From positions 1 to 35,422 of the forward strand of contig DGOW01000030.1 in NCBI GenBank assembly GCA_002390225.1: DNA of 35,422 nt. Reading direction: 5' to 3'. Position 1 is the stretch's first letter, and each line of letters opens with the position of its first letter. Shown here piece by piece: positions 15,892 to 23,832 of this stretch. The stretch comes from Gemmatimonadales bacterium UBA4456 (GTDB taxonomy: Bacteria; Gemmatimonadota; Gemmatimonadetes; Longimicrobiales; Gaopeijiaceae). The notes under the pieces were generated by a model, which was not told the DNA's origin, did no database searches, and saw nothing but the letters and a program-made list of their open reading frames with translations. A program made the translations under genes and the position numbers.

Positions 15892-17555
15892 CGTCCGTGC
15901 GGCATCGGTCCGCGTGCCGTGCCTTCCCAATCGGGGTCGGCAGCGCCGATGAAGGTTCCGGTACCGGGATCATACTGGATCCCGTGGACCCGACCGAAGG
16001 CCCCGGTGCGCGGCTGACCGTTGATGTCGAGCCCGAGGGCTTCCATCTGATTGATCTCTCCATCCGTCCAGCCAATGCCGGGTGATGTCTCGGCATTAAG
16101 CCCCCCACCGAAACCTCCTGCGACCCGGGGTTCAGCCAGCGCATTCGGAAGCTCCATGCCGAAGTCGATGACGCGCGTGATCGCGTGCACGACAGCGGGC
16201 GGAATCATGCCGCCACCAGCGCCGCCGAGCACGAGCACGACTTCGCTGTCCTTCATGACGATGAAGGGGCAGATGTTCGACCGGGCACGCATGCCCGGCT
16301 GGGTCATTGTGCCCAGGTAACCGCCGAGCGTGGAGGCATGCAGGAAGCCGAGGCCAGGGGTCACGACCTTCGAGCCCATGTTCGGGCCGAGCGTCTGGGT
16401 CAGCGAGACGAACATCCCGTTCGCGTCCGCTGTAGAGAGATGCGTCGTGTGACCCCCGTAGAGGTCGCCACGCTCTTCCAGCTCAGGCATCGGAGTCCAG
16501 GCTTGCTCGGGCTGCTGTCCGGGCGCAGCGATATCGGCAGCAACCTCGCGAGCATACTCTTTTGACGTGGCCCGAACGGCCGCAGAGTCTGGTCCGAGGA
16601 GCGCCAGCTCTCGCTGAGCCATGCGCAATGACTGACCGGTGATCGCGAACCACTCCGCTTCGGTCATCGAGTTCGGGTCGAAGGTCTCCATCACTTGTAG
16701 CGCCTGAATGGCCAGCACACCTGCGGCAGGCACATCCGTTCCGATGATGTCGTAGCCGCGATAGCTCCCGCGCACGATGCGGCTGTCCTCGGCCTCGTAC
16801 TGCGCGAGGTCGTCGAAGTCGACCACCGACCCGTTAGCCTGGAAGTCGGCGGCCATCGCCTGAGCAATTTCACCTTTGTAGAAGACGTCGTGGCCTCCGA
16901 CCATGATCTTGCGCAGCGTCTCAGCGTACTCCGGCTGGACCAGGGTCTCACCTGCCCGGTAGGGCGACCCGTCCCCTTTGTAGTACGCCGCTGCAGTCCC
17001 GGGGAAGTGGAGCGCCTGCTCGGCCCCACCCGCTTGTCTCGCGGCGTCACCCGGCAGGAGGCGGAAGCCGTTCTCAGCGTACTCGATCGCGGGTGCCATC
17101 ACACGAGCCAGCGGGAGTGAGCCGTGTTCCTCGTGCAGCTTGAGTAGGCCAGCGGCAGCACCGGGGATGCCGATGACCGCATAACCGAATGAGGCTTGCG
17201 GCGCCGTCTCGTGGTCATAGTCCCACGGCGCCTGGGTCGTACCATCAATACCGTGGAATTCGCCGTCCGGCGTCCGGACCAGGATCTGATTTCGTCCACC
17301 GATCGAGTTCATCGTAGGCTCGACCACGGCGATCGCGAAGCCAGCCGCGACGGCTGCATCTGCGGCGTTTCCGCCCAGTTCGAGCATGCGCACCCCGGCG
17401 TCCGTAGCGAGCGGGTGAGCGGCACTTACCATGCCGGCGTCCGAGCGTCCGCTCTGCCCGACCGACTGGGCAGACGTGTGTGACGGCAGGTAGACCAGGG
17501 TAACCGCCAGTAGTGAGACAGTTAGCGGAGACATAGCGGTTCGTAGGAGGCGCAT
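15888..17555 (-). CDS. ggt: Gamma-glutamyltransferase
   Basis: A 555-aa Ntn-hydrolase proenzyme with a signal peptide ending near HTSAQ (30). GGT is made as a precursor that cleaves itself before a catalytic threonine; here GGHTTHLSTAD places it at T370, giving a large N-terminal and a small C-terminal subunit. Downstream, LGGAGGGMIPPAVVHAI matches the conserved substrate-site glycines, and the N-terminal LELGGNAADAAVAAGFA is the family signature. It transfers or hydrolyses the gamma-glutamyl group of glutathione and gamma-glutamyl peptides in the periplasm. It is the first gene of a two-gene operon with the secreted protein that overlaps its stop. The 256-bp divergent gap to the transporter holds only a weak inverted repeat (17719-17739). 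Confidence 0.93.
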   Translation of the reverse strand: MRLLRTAMSPLTVSLLAVTLVYLPSHTSAQSVGQSGRSDAGMVSAAHPLATDAGVRMLELGGNAADAAVAAGFAIAVVEPTMNSIGGRNQILVRTPDGEFHGIDGTTQAPWDYDHETAPQASFGYAVIGIPGAAAGLLKLHEEHGSLPLARVMAPAIEYAENGFRLLPGDAARQAGGAEQALHFPGTAAAYYKGDGSPYRAGETLVQPEYAETLRKIMVGGHDVFYKGEIAQAMAADFQANGSVVDFDDLAQYEAEDSRIVRGSYRGYDIIGTDVPAAGVLAIQALQVMETFDPNSMTEAEWFAITGQSLRMAQRELALLGPDSAAVRATSKEYAREVAADIAAPGQQPEQAWTPMPELEERGDLYGGHTTHLSTADANGMFVSLTQTLGPNMGSKVVTPGLGFLHASTLGGYLGTMTQPGMRARSNICPFIVMKDSEVVLVLGGAGGGMIPPAVVHAITRVIDFGMELPNALAEPRVAGGFGGGLNAETSPGIGWTDGEINQMEALGLDINGQPRTGAFGRVHGIQYDPGTGTFIGAADPDWEGTARGPMPHGR

Positions 17556-17811
17556 GAACAGGTCAGTCTTGAGACATGGGGATCACGATCGGATGGTACT
17601 GTGCCAAGGCCCGACGAGCACGCCCTTCGTCGCGAACTGGATTGCAGATGTCTGGTCGTCCCGATTCACGCGGGCATCCCTCGTTCGCGCTGCACCGCCA
17701 GGCTGCCTCCGGTGTCCCGACTCGCCGACCCTGCGAGTCAGCCAGATCTGCCCCATCTTCTCGAAGGCATTCCATCAACTTACCCCACTCTATGACCCGA
17801 GAACCTGATTC

Positions 17812-19119
17812 ATGATGCTTGATGCGCGTCTGCGGGCGGCTCTGGGCCTGATTTTGATCCTCGCGATTGCCTGGGCGTTGTCGACCGATCGCAGGAGGGT
17901 GTCGTGGCGCCTGGTCGGGTGGGGGCTGGCACTTCAGATCGGTTTCGCCCTTCTGGTACTCCGGACGCCCGTCGGCGTGGCGGCGTTCGGTGCCCTCAAT
18001 CATGTGGTCCATGCTGTGCTCGGGTACGGCACGGAGGGCGGGCGCTTCGTGTTTGGTAATCTCGTGGGAAGTGAAGTCCCGGTCGGTACGCTCGGATCGG
18101 ACGGGACCTTCAGTCAGACGGATGGAATGGCGGCCCAGACGGGCGCGTTCTTCGCCTTCCGGATTCTACCGAACATCATCTTCGTCTCGGCCCTCATGAC
18201 GGTGCTGTACCACATGGGGATCATGCAGCGAGTGGTTCGCGTCGTGGCGTGGACCATGCAGCGCACGATGCGCACGTCGGGTGCGGAAACGCTGTGCACA
18301 GCCACGAATATCTTCGTCGGCATGATGGAGTCGCCCTTGGTCGTGAAGCCCTACGTCGAGCGCATGACCGAGTCCGAGTTGATGGCGGTCATGACCGCCG
18401 GTCTCGCCACTATCTCAGGTACCGTCCTCGCGGCGTATGCCGGGATGCTCCTGCCTTATCACCCTGACGCCGCAGGGCACCTCATTGCAGCCTCGGTGAT
18501 GTCCGCCCCGGCGGCTCTCGTGATGGCCAAGCTGCTCGTGCCTGAAACGAGCGAGCCGATCACGACAGGGTCGCTCACTGAAGACCTGGAGCGACCCGAC
18601 GTCAACGTGATCGACGCGGCGGCGCGCGGGGCCGCCGAGGGACTCCGTCTGGCTCTGGTCGTGGGCGCCATGCTGATCGCGTTCATCGCGCTCGTGGCGA
18701 TGATCAATGGTCTTCTCGGCTGGCTGGGGGCGATGTTCGGCACTCCGGGGATTACCCTGGAGGGGATCCTGGGCGCGGCGCTCGCGCCGGTGGCTTGGAT
18801 GCTCGGGATTCCCTGGGCGGACGCAGGGCTGATCGGTCGCATGATCGGCGTCGACTTCGTCCTGAACGAGTTCGTCGCGTTCGTGCAGCTGTCGAACGAG
18901 CTCGGTGCCGGCGCGTCAGTCGAGCCCCGATCCCTGGTCATCGGGATTTATGCATTGACCACGTTTGCAAACTTTGGCTCGGTTGCCATGACCCTGGCCG
19001 GTCTCGGGGAGATTGCACCGTCCCGAAGACACGACCTCGCTCGACTGGGATTCAAGGCGATGGCCGCAGCGCTCATGGCTTCTCTCGCGACTGCTGCAGT
19101 GGCGGGAATTCTGGTCTGA
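17812..19119 (+). CDS. CNT-family nucleoside transporter (NupC-like) with altered base-contact motif
   Basis: A 435-aa polytopic membrane protein of the concentrative nucleoside transporter family, which imports nucleosides with Na+ or H+. The start is one of two tandem ATGs (17812/17815). Family landmarks are ATNIFVGMMESPLVVKPY (164-181), LATISGTVLAAYA, VDFVLNEFVAFVQL (E353) and TTFANFGSVAMTLAGLG (N387, S390). The ribose-binding equivalents (Glu, Asn, Ser) are kept. The usual nucleobase-contact GQTEAPL is GMMESPL here, so Gln and Thr are both Met (171-172). Substrate specificity may therefore differ. It is a single gene, followed after 50 bp by the GroES-like gene. Confidence 0.9.
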   Translation: MMLDARLRAALGLILILAIAWALSTDRRRVSWRLVGWGLALQIGFALLVLRTPVGVAAFGALNHVVHAVLGYGTEGGRFVFGNLVGSEVPVGTLGSDGTFSQTDGMAAQTGAFFAFRILPNIIFVSALMTVLYHMGIMQRVVRVVAWTMQRTMRTSGAETLCTATNIFVGMMESPLVVKPYVERMTESELMAVMTAGLATISGTVLAAYAGMLLPYHPDAAGHLIAASVMSAPAALVMAKLLVPETSEPITTGSLTEDLERPDVNVIDAAARGAAEGLRLALVVGAMLIAFIALVAMINGLLGWLGAMFGTPGITLEGILGAALAPVAWMLGIPWADAGLIGRMIGVDFVLNEFVAFVQLSNELGAGASVEPRSLVIGIYALTTFANFGSVAMTLAGLGEIAPSRRHDLARLGFKAMAAALMASLATAAVAGILV

Positions 19120-19169
19120 CGCGAACTTCTGGCTCCCAGAGCAGGTTCCTGCCTCCGGTCTGGACGAGC

Positions 19170-19559
19170 ATGTCAGATTCTAAAAAACGTCTCATCGTCG
19201 TCGGTGACCGCGTCCTGATTCAACCTGAAGAGGGTGAGGATCGGACAAAGGTCGGGCTCTATCTCCCGCCTACCGCGGTGGATAACCAGGCTGTTCAGGG
19301 TGGAACGGTCATGGCGACCGGGCCCGGCAACGCGGTCTCCGCTCCGACGGAGCTCGACGTAGAGCCGTGGAAGATCGGTGGGGCCCCGGGCGAGCCGCGA
19401 TACGTTCCTCTCCAGGCGCACATCGGGGACTACGCGATCTTTTTTCGGCGTGCCGCGGTCGAGATCACCTTTGAAGGTGAGCACTATCTTGTGGTTCCGC
19501 AGGCCGCCATTCTGACCCTTGTCCGCGAAGACGAGGAACTGGAAGATTTGGGCTTCTGA
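19170..19559 (+). CDS. GroES-like co-chaperone protein
   Basis: A 129-aa member of the GroES (Cpn10) fold: KRLIVVGDRVLIQPEEGED at the N-terminus, a mobile-loop-like TKVGLYLPPTA (26-36) with a hydrophobic GLYLP, and GGTVMATGPG. It is longer than classical GroES (about 95 aa) because of an insertion near 55-75 (ELDVEPWKIGGAPGEPRY) and an acidic C-terminal tail (REDEELEDLGF). No groEL is adjacent. Such divergent, orphan GroES-like proteins seem common in Gemmatimonadota and relatives, and it is unknown whether they cap GroEL. The ATG follows the transporter by 50 bp. The stop lies directly before the methyltransferase frame. Confidence 0.82.
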   Translation: MSDSKKRLIVVGDRVLIQPEEGEDRTKVGLYLPPTAVDNQAVQGGTVMATGPGNAVSAPTELDVEPWKIGGAPGEPRYVPLQAHIGDYAIFFRRAAVEITFEGEHYLVVPQAAILTLVREDEELEDLGF

Positions 19560-21040
19560 CGCCTCGACGCAGGAGGCGTAAGCCTCCGCGCGAGCGGAAG
19601 GTCGACCTTGAACGCTACCGGTCGTTCATCGACGACTGGAGTGCGTTTTCCGCCGCGGCTCAACGCCCCGAACCTACGGTATTTCGTGCTCGCGAAGGTC
19701 GGATCGGCGAGGCAGCGCTCCTGGACCGATTGCGGGCGCGTGGTTTCATGACGGAGCCAGTCGGCGGTCTGGGCGGCTTTCATCAGGTAGTCGATGGGCC
19801 GGGCCGGCTGTCGGCTACGGCCGAGCACTGGCTGGGGCTGCTCTACGTGCAACAGGCGTCGACCGGGGTGGCTGCTCCAGCGCTTGGTCCTGTGCCCGGA
19901 GAGCACGTGCTCGACCTCTGTTCCGCGCCGGGCGGCAAGACGATGCACATGGCAGAGCTCATGAACGACTCCGGATGCATCGTGGCGTCGGAGCTCAGCG
20001 AGCCTCGTATCCGTGGGCTCCTGGGCAACGTGTATCGGCTCGGACATTCGAACATACTGGTGACCGCCGGCGACGGACGGGATTTCCCTTCCGGGGCGAC
20101 GTTCGACCGCGTGCTGGTGGATGCGCCGTGCTCGGGTGAAGGAACGCTTCGTCGCGGAGGCGGTCAGGCACCGAACCAGTCTGCCTCATTTCTCGGCTAT
20201 GTGACACAGGCTCAACGCGGGCTACTGGAGCGAGCCATTGAGGTGACACGGCCGGGCGGTGTGATTCTGTATGTCACGTGCACCTTTGCGCCTGAAGAGA
20301 ATGAGGCGGTGGTGAGTGACGCGTTGATGCGCCTTCCCGTCGAGCTCGAACCACTCGACCTACCGGTCCCGCATGCACGAGGTCTGACGGAGTTCGAAGG
20401 CGTGCGCTTCGATCCCCGACTCGCAGGGGCGGCGCGTATCTACCCCCACCATCTCGACTCGGGTGGGCTTTTTCTTGCTCGACTCCGCAAGCTGGACGAT
20501 GGGAAGGATCGGTCGTTTCGTGGGGCAGTCCCGTCGGTCTTTCCGGGTGACGAACGGTCGCCGGACGAGGCGGAGGAGACGCTCGCCACGGCACTCGAGG
20601 AGCTTCGGACCCGTTACGGGGCAGACTCAGGGTTGGACCACCTCAAATGGATGTTTCGCGGTGGACGTGCCTGGTTCCATACCCTCGATGCGTGGCCTCT
20701 CCCCTCGTGGGAGGAGGGCGGCTGGCGCGCTATCTCCGTCGGGATCCGGGGGATCGACTTCGATACGCGAGGCCGTCCCCGGCCGTCCAACGATCTGCTT
20801 CGACTCTTCGGTGATCGGGTGGCTGGACGGGTGGTTGATGTGGACGAGGACGAGATGCTCGCGCTTCTGGCGAAAAAGACCCTGCCGACGAGCGAGGAGG
20901 AGCGAGGCCCGATCAGTATCCGACACTCGGGCGATGTGGTAGGACGAGGTGCCGTGACCGTCGACGGTCTCAAGAGTGAGATCCCGAAGGCGCGGGCAGC
21001 AGACTACCTGCGGGCGTTCTCGGGGGCAGCCGGCTCCTAG
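19556..21040 (+). CDS. RsmF/NOL1-Nop2-Sun-type RNA cytosine-5 methyltransferase, start uncertain
   Basis: A 494-aa protein if begun at the CTG at 19556, which overlaps the GroES-like stop as CTGA. The frame is open from 19481, but no ATG, GTG or TTG occurs before a TTG at 19730. Starting there would remove the conserved N-terminal segment (VDLERYRSFIDDWSAF and REGRIGEAALLDRL). The SAM-binding motif DLCSAPGGK is at 120-128. DAPCSGEGTL gives the motif IV Cys192, and YVTCTFAPEENEAVV gives the nucleophile Cys242. The last ~100 residues match the RsmF C-terminal RNA-binding region. Role: m5C methylation of rRNA (16S C1407-type) by analogy. The stop shares CTAG with the convergent Nudix gene. Confidence 0.85.
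   Translation: MTPRRRRRKPPRERKVDLERYRSFIDDWSAFSAAAQRPEPTVFRAREGRIGEAALLDRLRARGFMTEPVGGLGGFHQVVDGPGRLSATAEHWLGLLYVQQASTGVAAPALGPVPGEHVLDLCSAPGGKTMHMAELMNDSGCIVASELSEPRIRGLLGNVYRLGHSNILVTAGDGRDFPSGATFDRVLVDAPCSGEGTLRRGGGQAPNQSASFLGYVTQAQRGLLERAIEVTRPGGVILYVTCTFAPEENEAVVSDALMRLPVELEPLDLPVPHARGLTEFEGVRFDPRLAGAARIYPHHLDSGGLFLARLRKLDDGKDRSFRGAVPSVFPGDERSPDEAEETLATALEELRTRYGADSGLDHLKWMFRGGRAWFHTLDAWPLPSWEEGGWRAISVGIRGIDFDTRGRPRPSNDLLRLFGDRVAGRVVDVDEDEMLALLAKKTLPTSEEERGPISIRHSGDVVGRGAVTVDGLKSEIPKARAADYLRAFSGAAGS
19572..19587 (+). other. GC-rich hairpin with GNRA-type loop at the methyltransferase 5' end
   Basis: GGAGGC-GTAA-GCCTCC is a perfect 6-bp stem closed by a GTAA (GNRA) tetraloop, 13 bp after the GroES-like stop. 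The stem contains AGGAGG, a perfect Shine-Dalgarno core, but no usual start codon follows at ribosome distance. It may be an attenuator or translational control element for the methyltransferase. Confidence 0.4.
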
Positions 21041-21426
21041 TCGTTCTCCGACTCGAGAAACCACATCACGAAGTCCTGATCCGCTGGCGCGAGCTTGAGT
21101 GAGGCCATCGACTTCGGTGTGAGCCACGCGAGTTCAGAGTGCTCGTGCGCGATCGGGTCGCCCTGGGCCTCGACCGGGTAGAACTCGATCACAAACGGCG
21201 AGGACCCGTCCTGCACGGTGTGTAGCCTGGCGCCGACGTCGGTCACCGAGAGCGCCAACTCCTCGGCTAGCTCTCGTCGCGCCGCGTCCCCTGGGGTCTC
21301 ACCCTGGTCGATCTTGCCGCCCGGAAACTCCCACATGCCCCCGTGGCGCTTCCCATCGGGTCGCCGGCCGATCAGGAGCGTGTCACCCCGACGAACCACG
21401 GCAGCGACGACCCGGATCGGGATCAC
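21037..21426 (-). CDS. Nudix hydrolase, MutT-like
   Basis: A 129-aa protein. The GTG at 21426 is chosen because it overlaps the permease stop as GTGA and gives the natural N-terminus MIPIRVVAAVVRRG; an in-frame ATG at 21513 lies deep in the permease gene. The Nudix box is intact: GKIDQGETPGDAARRELAEEL. WEFPGGK and the W in ELAWLTP fit MutT-type (8-oxo-dGTP or similar) pyrophosphohydrolases, which sanitise oxidised nucleotides in the cytoplasm. Its stop shares CTAG (21037-21040) with the convergent methyltransferase stop. Confidence 0.9.
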   Translation of the reverse strand: MIPIRVVAAVVRRGDTLLIGRRPDGKRHGGMWEFPGGKIDQGETPGDAARRELAEELALSVTDVGARLHTVQDGSSPFVIEFYPVEAQGDPIAHEHSELAWLTPKSMASLKLAPADQDFVMWFLESEND

Positions 21427-22778
21427 TGCAGCCCGATGCCGATAGCGACAGCGATGGACACGCAACCTAGGGCGACGAGTGCCAGATAGAGTGGCGCGGT
21501 GAACTTGATCCATTGCTCGTAGCGCACGCCGGCGGACGCCAGAATCGCCATGAGCGCGCCGTTTGTCGGCGTGACCAGGTCGCAGAGCCCCGCTCCGTAC
21601 TGATATGCAAGCACGATGACCTGCCGCGACAGACCGAGAAGGTCGGCCAGCGGCACCAGGATCGGCATCGTGAGAACGGCCTGACCACTCACGCTCGGCA
21701 CCGGTATGTGGAGCAACGCCTGACCTGCGACCATGCCGAGTGCGGAGGCGAATTGCGGCATGCTTTCCAGCGGCGTGAACATCCCGTGCACGATCGTGTC
21801 GATGATGCGGCCGTCTGCCAGCACGGTGGAGATCGCACGAGCGAATCCGATGAGGAGTGCGGCATACGCCAGGTCACGGAAGCCCTTCACGTACGCCTCG
21901 GCCGTACCTCCGATGCCCAGCTTCGCAATCAGCCCGACGAGGCAGCCCATGATGAAGAAGGCGCCGGACATCTGATCGAAGTCCCATCCCCAGGACCGCA
22001 GGCCAACGACCATCAGGCCGAACGTCGCAGCGACCATGCTGATGATCACGGTGTCCGTTCGCGTCATGCGCTCACCGATGTCATCCGACACGGTGCCCTC
22101 CGGGGCCGTGCGCGTCGCGGCCGCGTACCTCATCGTCGCACCGATCCAAAGCGCAAGCGCGGCAATGAGGAATACCATGCGGAAGAGCGCCCCTGAAATC
22201 GGCTCTACCTCGGCAGCCTGCTGCGCGATGATCACCTGGAACGGGTTGATCGGACTGAATGCGGATCCGACGAATGCCGCACCTGCGCTCATGGCGACGG
22301 CGACCATGGGGGTGAAGCCGAGGCGTCCCACCAAGATCATGAGGACTGGGATCAGTGGGATGATCTCTTCCTGCATGTTCTGCACGACGCCGCCGGTCGC
22401 AAAGAAGAGCGAGACCACAGGGACGACAAGCAGATCTCGACCTCTCAGTGCTCGAATGAGTGACGGGATCGCGCGCCTCAACGCGCCCGTCTCATCGACA
22501 ACCGTAAAGGCTCCGCCGATGAGGAAGACGAGAAAGATCACGCTAGCTGCGTCGGCCATGCCTCGCGGAAGTGCCACCATCGCCTCGAAGAGGTTCACCG
22601 GATTGGCTTCGACCGACTGGTAGGTACCCGGCACCACCAGGGTACGCCCGGTGACGGGGTCGGCCCGGCGATCGAACTCGCCCGCCGGAAGCACATAGCT
22701 CGCGGCCGCGGCAAGCAGCACGCAGCCGGTAAGGAGCGCGAGTGGATGGGGCAGTCGGAGCTTCCCGGAATCGGTCAT
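21423..22778 (-). CDS. YfcC/DcuC-type permease
   Basis: A 451-aa polytopic inner-membrane protein of the YfcC family (C4-dicarboxylate or basic amino acid/short-peptide-like permeases). Family signatures are ASYVLPAGEFDR near the N-terminus, VIFLVFLIGGAFTVVDETGAL, the QEEIIPLIPVLMIL segment, FSPINPFQVIIAQ and a C-terminal AYQYGAGLCDLVTPTNGALMAIL. The substrate is not predictable. ATGA coupling to the M28 peptidase upstream suggests uptake of its hydrolysis products. The GTGA overlap with the Nudix gene makes a three-gene operon. Confidence 0.85.
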   Translation of the reverse strand: MTDSGKLRLPHPLALLTGCVLLAAAASYVLPAGEFDRRADPVTGRTLVVPGTYQSVEANPVNLFEAMVALPRGMADAASVIFLVFLIGGAFTVVDETGALRRAIPSLIRALRGRDLLVVPVVSLFFATGGVVQNMQEEIIPLIPVLMILVGRLGFTPMVAVAMSAGAAFVGSAFSPINPFQVIIAQQAAEVEPISGALFRMVFLIAALALWIGATMRYAAATRTAPEGTVSDDIGERMTRTDTVIISMVAATFGLMVVGLRSWGWDFDQMSGAFFIMGCLVGLIAKLGIGGTAEAYVKGFRDLAYAALLIGFARAISTVLADGRIIDTIVHGMFTPLESMPQFASALGMVAGQALLHIPVPSVSGQAVLTMPILVPLADLLGLSRQVIVLAYQYGAGLCDLVTPTNGALMAILASAGVRYEQWIKFTAPLYLALVALGCVSIAVAIGIGLQ

Positions 22779-23755
22779 CGCGACGATGTGGTCAGGAGAG
22801 GAAGGGCGGCGTCCAGGGCGCGAATGGCAGCATACACAGTAGCGACTGCCGCGTCGAACTCGGCCGGTACGATCTGTTCGACGTCGTCCGTCGGGCGGTG
22901 GTAGTCCCGATGGTCCTCGACACCGAAGTATACGAACGGAATACCTGCCTCGTGAAACGAGCCGTGGTCTGAGGAGGAGGTCCAGTCGTCACCCTCGGGG
23001 GCATCGGGGCGATCGTGGCCGAGTCGGAGCGTGAGCGGCGCATTCGCCGACACGGTCTCGAGAATGGGGCGGAGTTCAGGTGTGTGATGTGCTCCGGCCG
23101 CCCAGAGCGTGCCACCGCTTCGAGCGACCATGTCGAGGTTCACGTTCAGGGTCGACTCCGGGAATGGCGCCGGCGGGTCACTGACCAGCGCGCGCGCGCC
23201 CTGGAGGCCGACTTCTTCCGCGTCCAGAAAGGCGACCAGTACGTCCGCTGCGGGGGGGCGGTCAACGAGCAGGCGCGCGATCTCGAGGACGGCAGCTGTA
23301 CCCGACGCGTTGTCGTCGGCCCCGTTGAAGATCTCGCCCTTACGAACACCGACATGATCGAAGTGGGCCGTGAGGACGATGAGCGATATCCCTTCGCTGC
23401 CCCGGATTCGACCAAGCACATTCGTTCCGGAACCGCCATCCCACTTGAACGGCACTTGATAATCCTCGGCCGCCGGAGCGATCCCGAGGTCGCCCAACGC
23501 GTCGGTGAGCCACTGGGCGACGACCCCGTTCATCTCGGAACCGACCTGGCGGCCCATCATGGAGTCGTGCGCGATTGTGCTCACCGTGGCCATGAGCCGG
23601 TCGATATCGGGAACCGTATCCTCCATCGGGCGAGCCGCGCCCATACCGATGTTGTACTGCGTGCCAGGGTTCGATTCGTCCCTTCGACCTACGAACGGGG
23701 CCGTGACCAAGAGGGCCAGACCGACGATGCTCACGAGCCAGAGTCTTAGATTCAT
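22775..23755 (-). CDS. Secreted M28 family metallopeptidase
   Basis: A 326-aa aminopeptidase-like protein. The start at 23755 gives a signal/anchor segment (LRLWLVSIVGLALLVTAPFVG). The di-zinc site of family M28 is readable: H131 in LTAHFDHVG, D147 in NGADDNASGTA, E180/E181 in FLDAEEVGLQGA, D208 in NLDMVAR and H286 in DYHRPTDD. It cleaves N-terminal residues from peptides outside the cytoplasm; some relatives are glutaminyl cyclases, but the AEE pair favours a peptidase. It is first in the operon with the permease and the Nudix gene, and divergent from the MBL-fold gene across 77 bp. Confidence 0.9.
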   Translation of the reverse strand: MNLRLWLVSIVGLALLVTAPFVGRRDESNPGTQYNIGMGAARPMEDTVPDIDRLMATVSTIAHDSMMGRQVGSEMNGVVAQWLTDALGDLGIAPAAEDYQVPFKWDGGSGTNVLGRIRGSEGISLIVLTAHFDHVGVRKGEIFNGADDNASGTAAVLEIARLLVDRPPAADVLVAFLDAEEVGLQGARALVSDPPAPFPESTLNVNLDMVARSGGTLWAAGAHHTPELRPILETVSANAPLTLRLGHDRPDAPEGDDWTSSSDHGSFHEAGIPFVYFGVEDHRDYHRPTDDVEQIVPAEFDAAVATVYAAIRALDAALPLLTTSSR

Positions 23756-23774
23756 GGCGGCACAGGATGGCGAG

Positions 23775-23812
23775 GTGGGCTTGCCCACGCCAGCTTCTCA
23801 CGATCGAATCGT
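23775..23812. promoter_or_regulatory. Two palindromes in a 77-bp divergent region
   Basis: GTGGGC-TT-GCCCAC (23775-23788) and ACGAT-CGA-ATCGT (23800-23812) are both perfect dyads, 11 bp apart. They lie between the divergent starts of the M28 peptidase operon (23755) and the MBL-fold gene (23833). A shared operator region is likely. I could not assign -35/-10 boxes. Confidence 0.4.
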
Positions 23813-23832
23813 CCTCCTCTGAAGGGGTTGGC

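Noticed and set aside
17719..17739. GACTCG-N9-CGAGTC inverted repeat between ggt and the CNT transporter
   Set aside because: A 6-bp GC-rich dyad with a 9-bp spacer is expected by chance at this composition, and nothing nearby supports a regulatory or terminator role.
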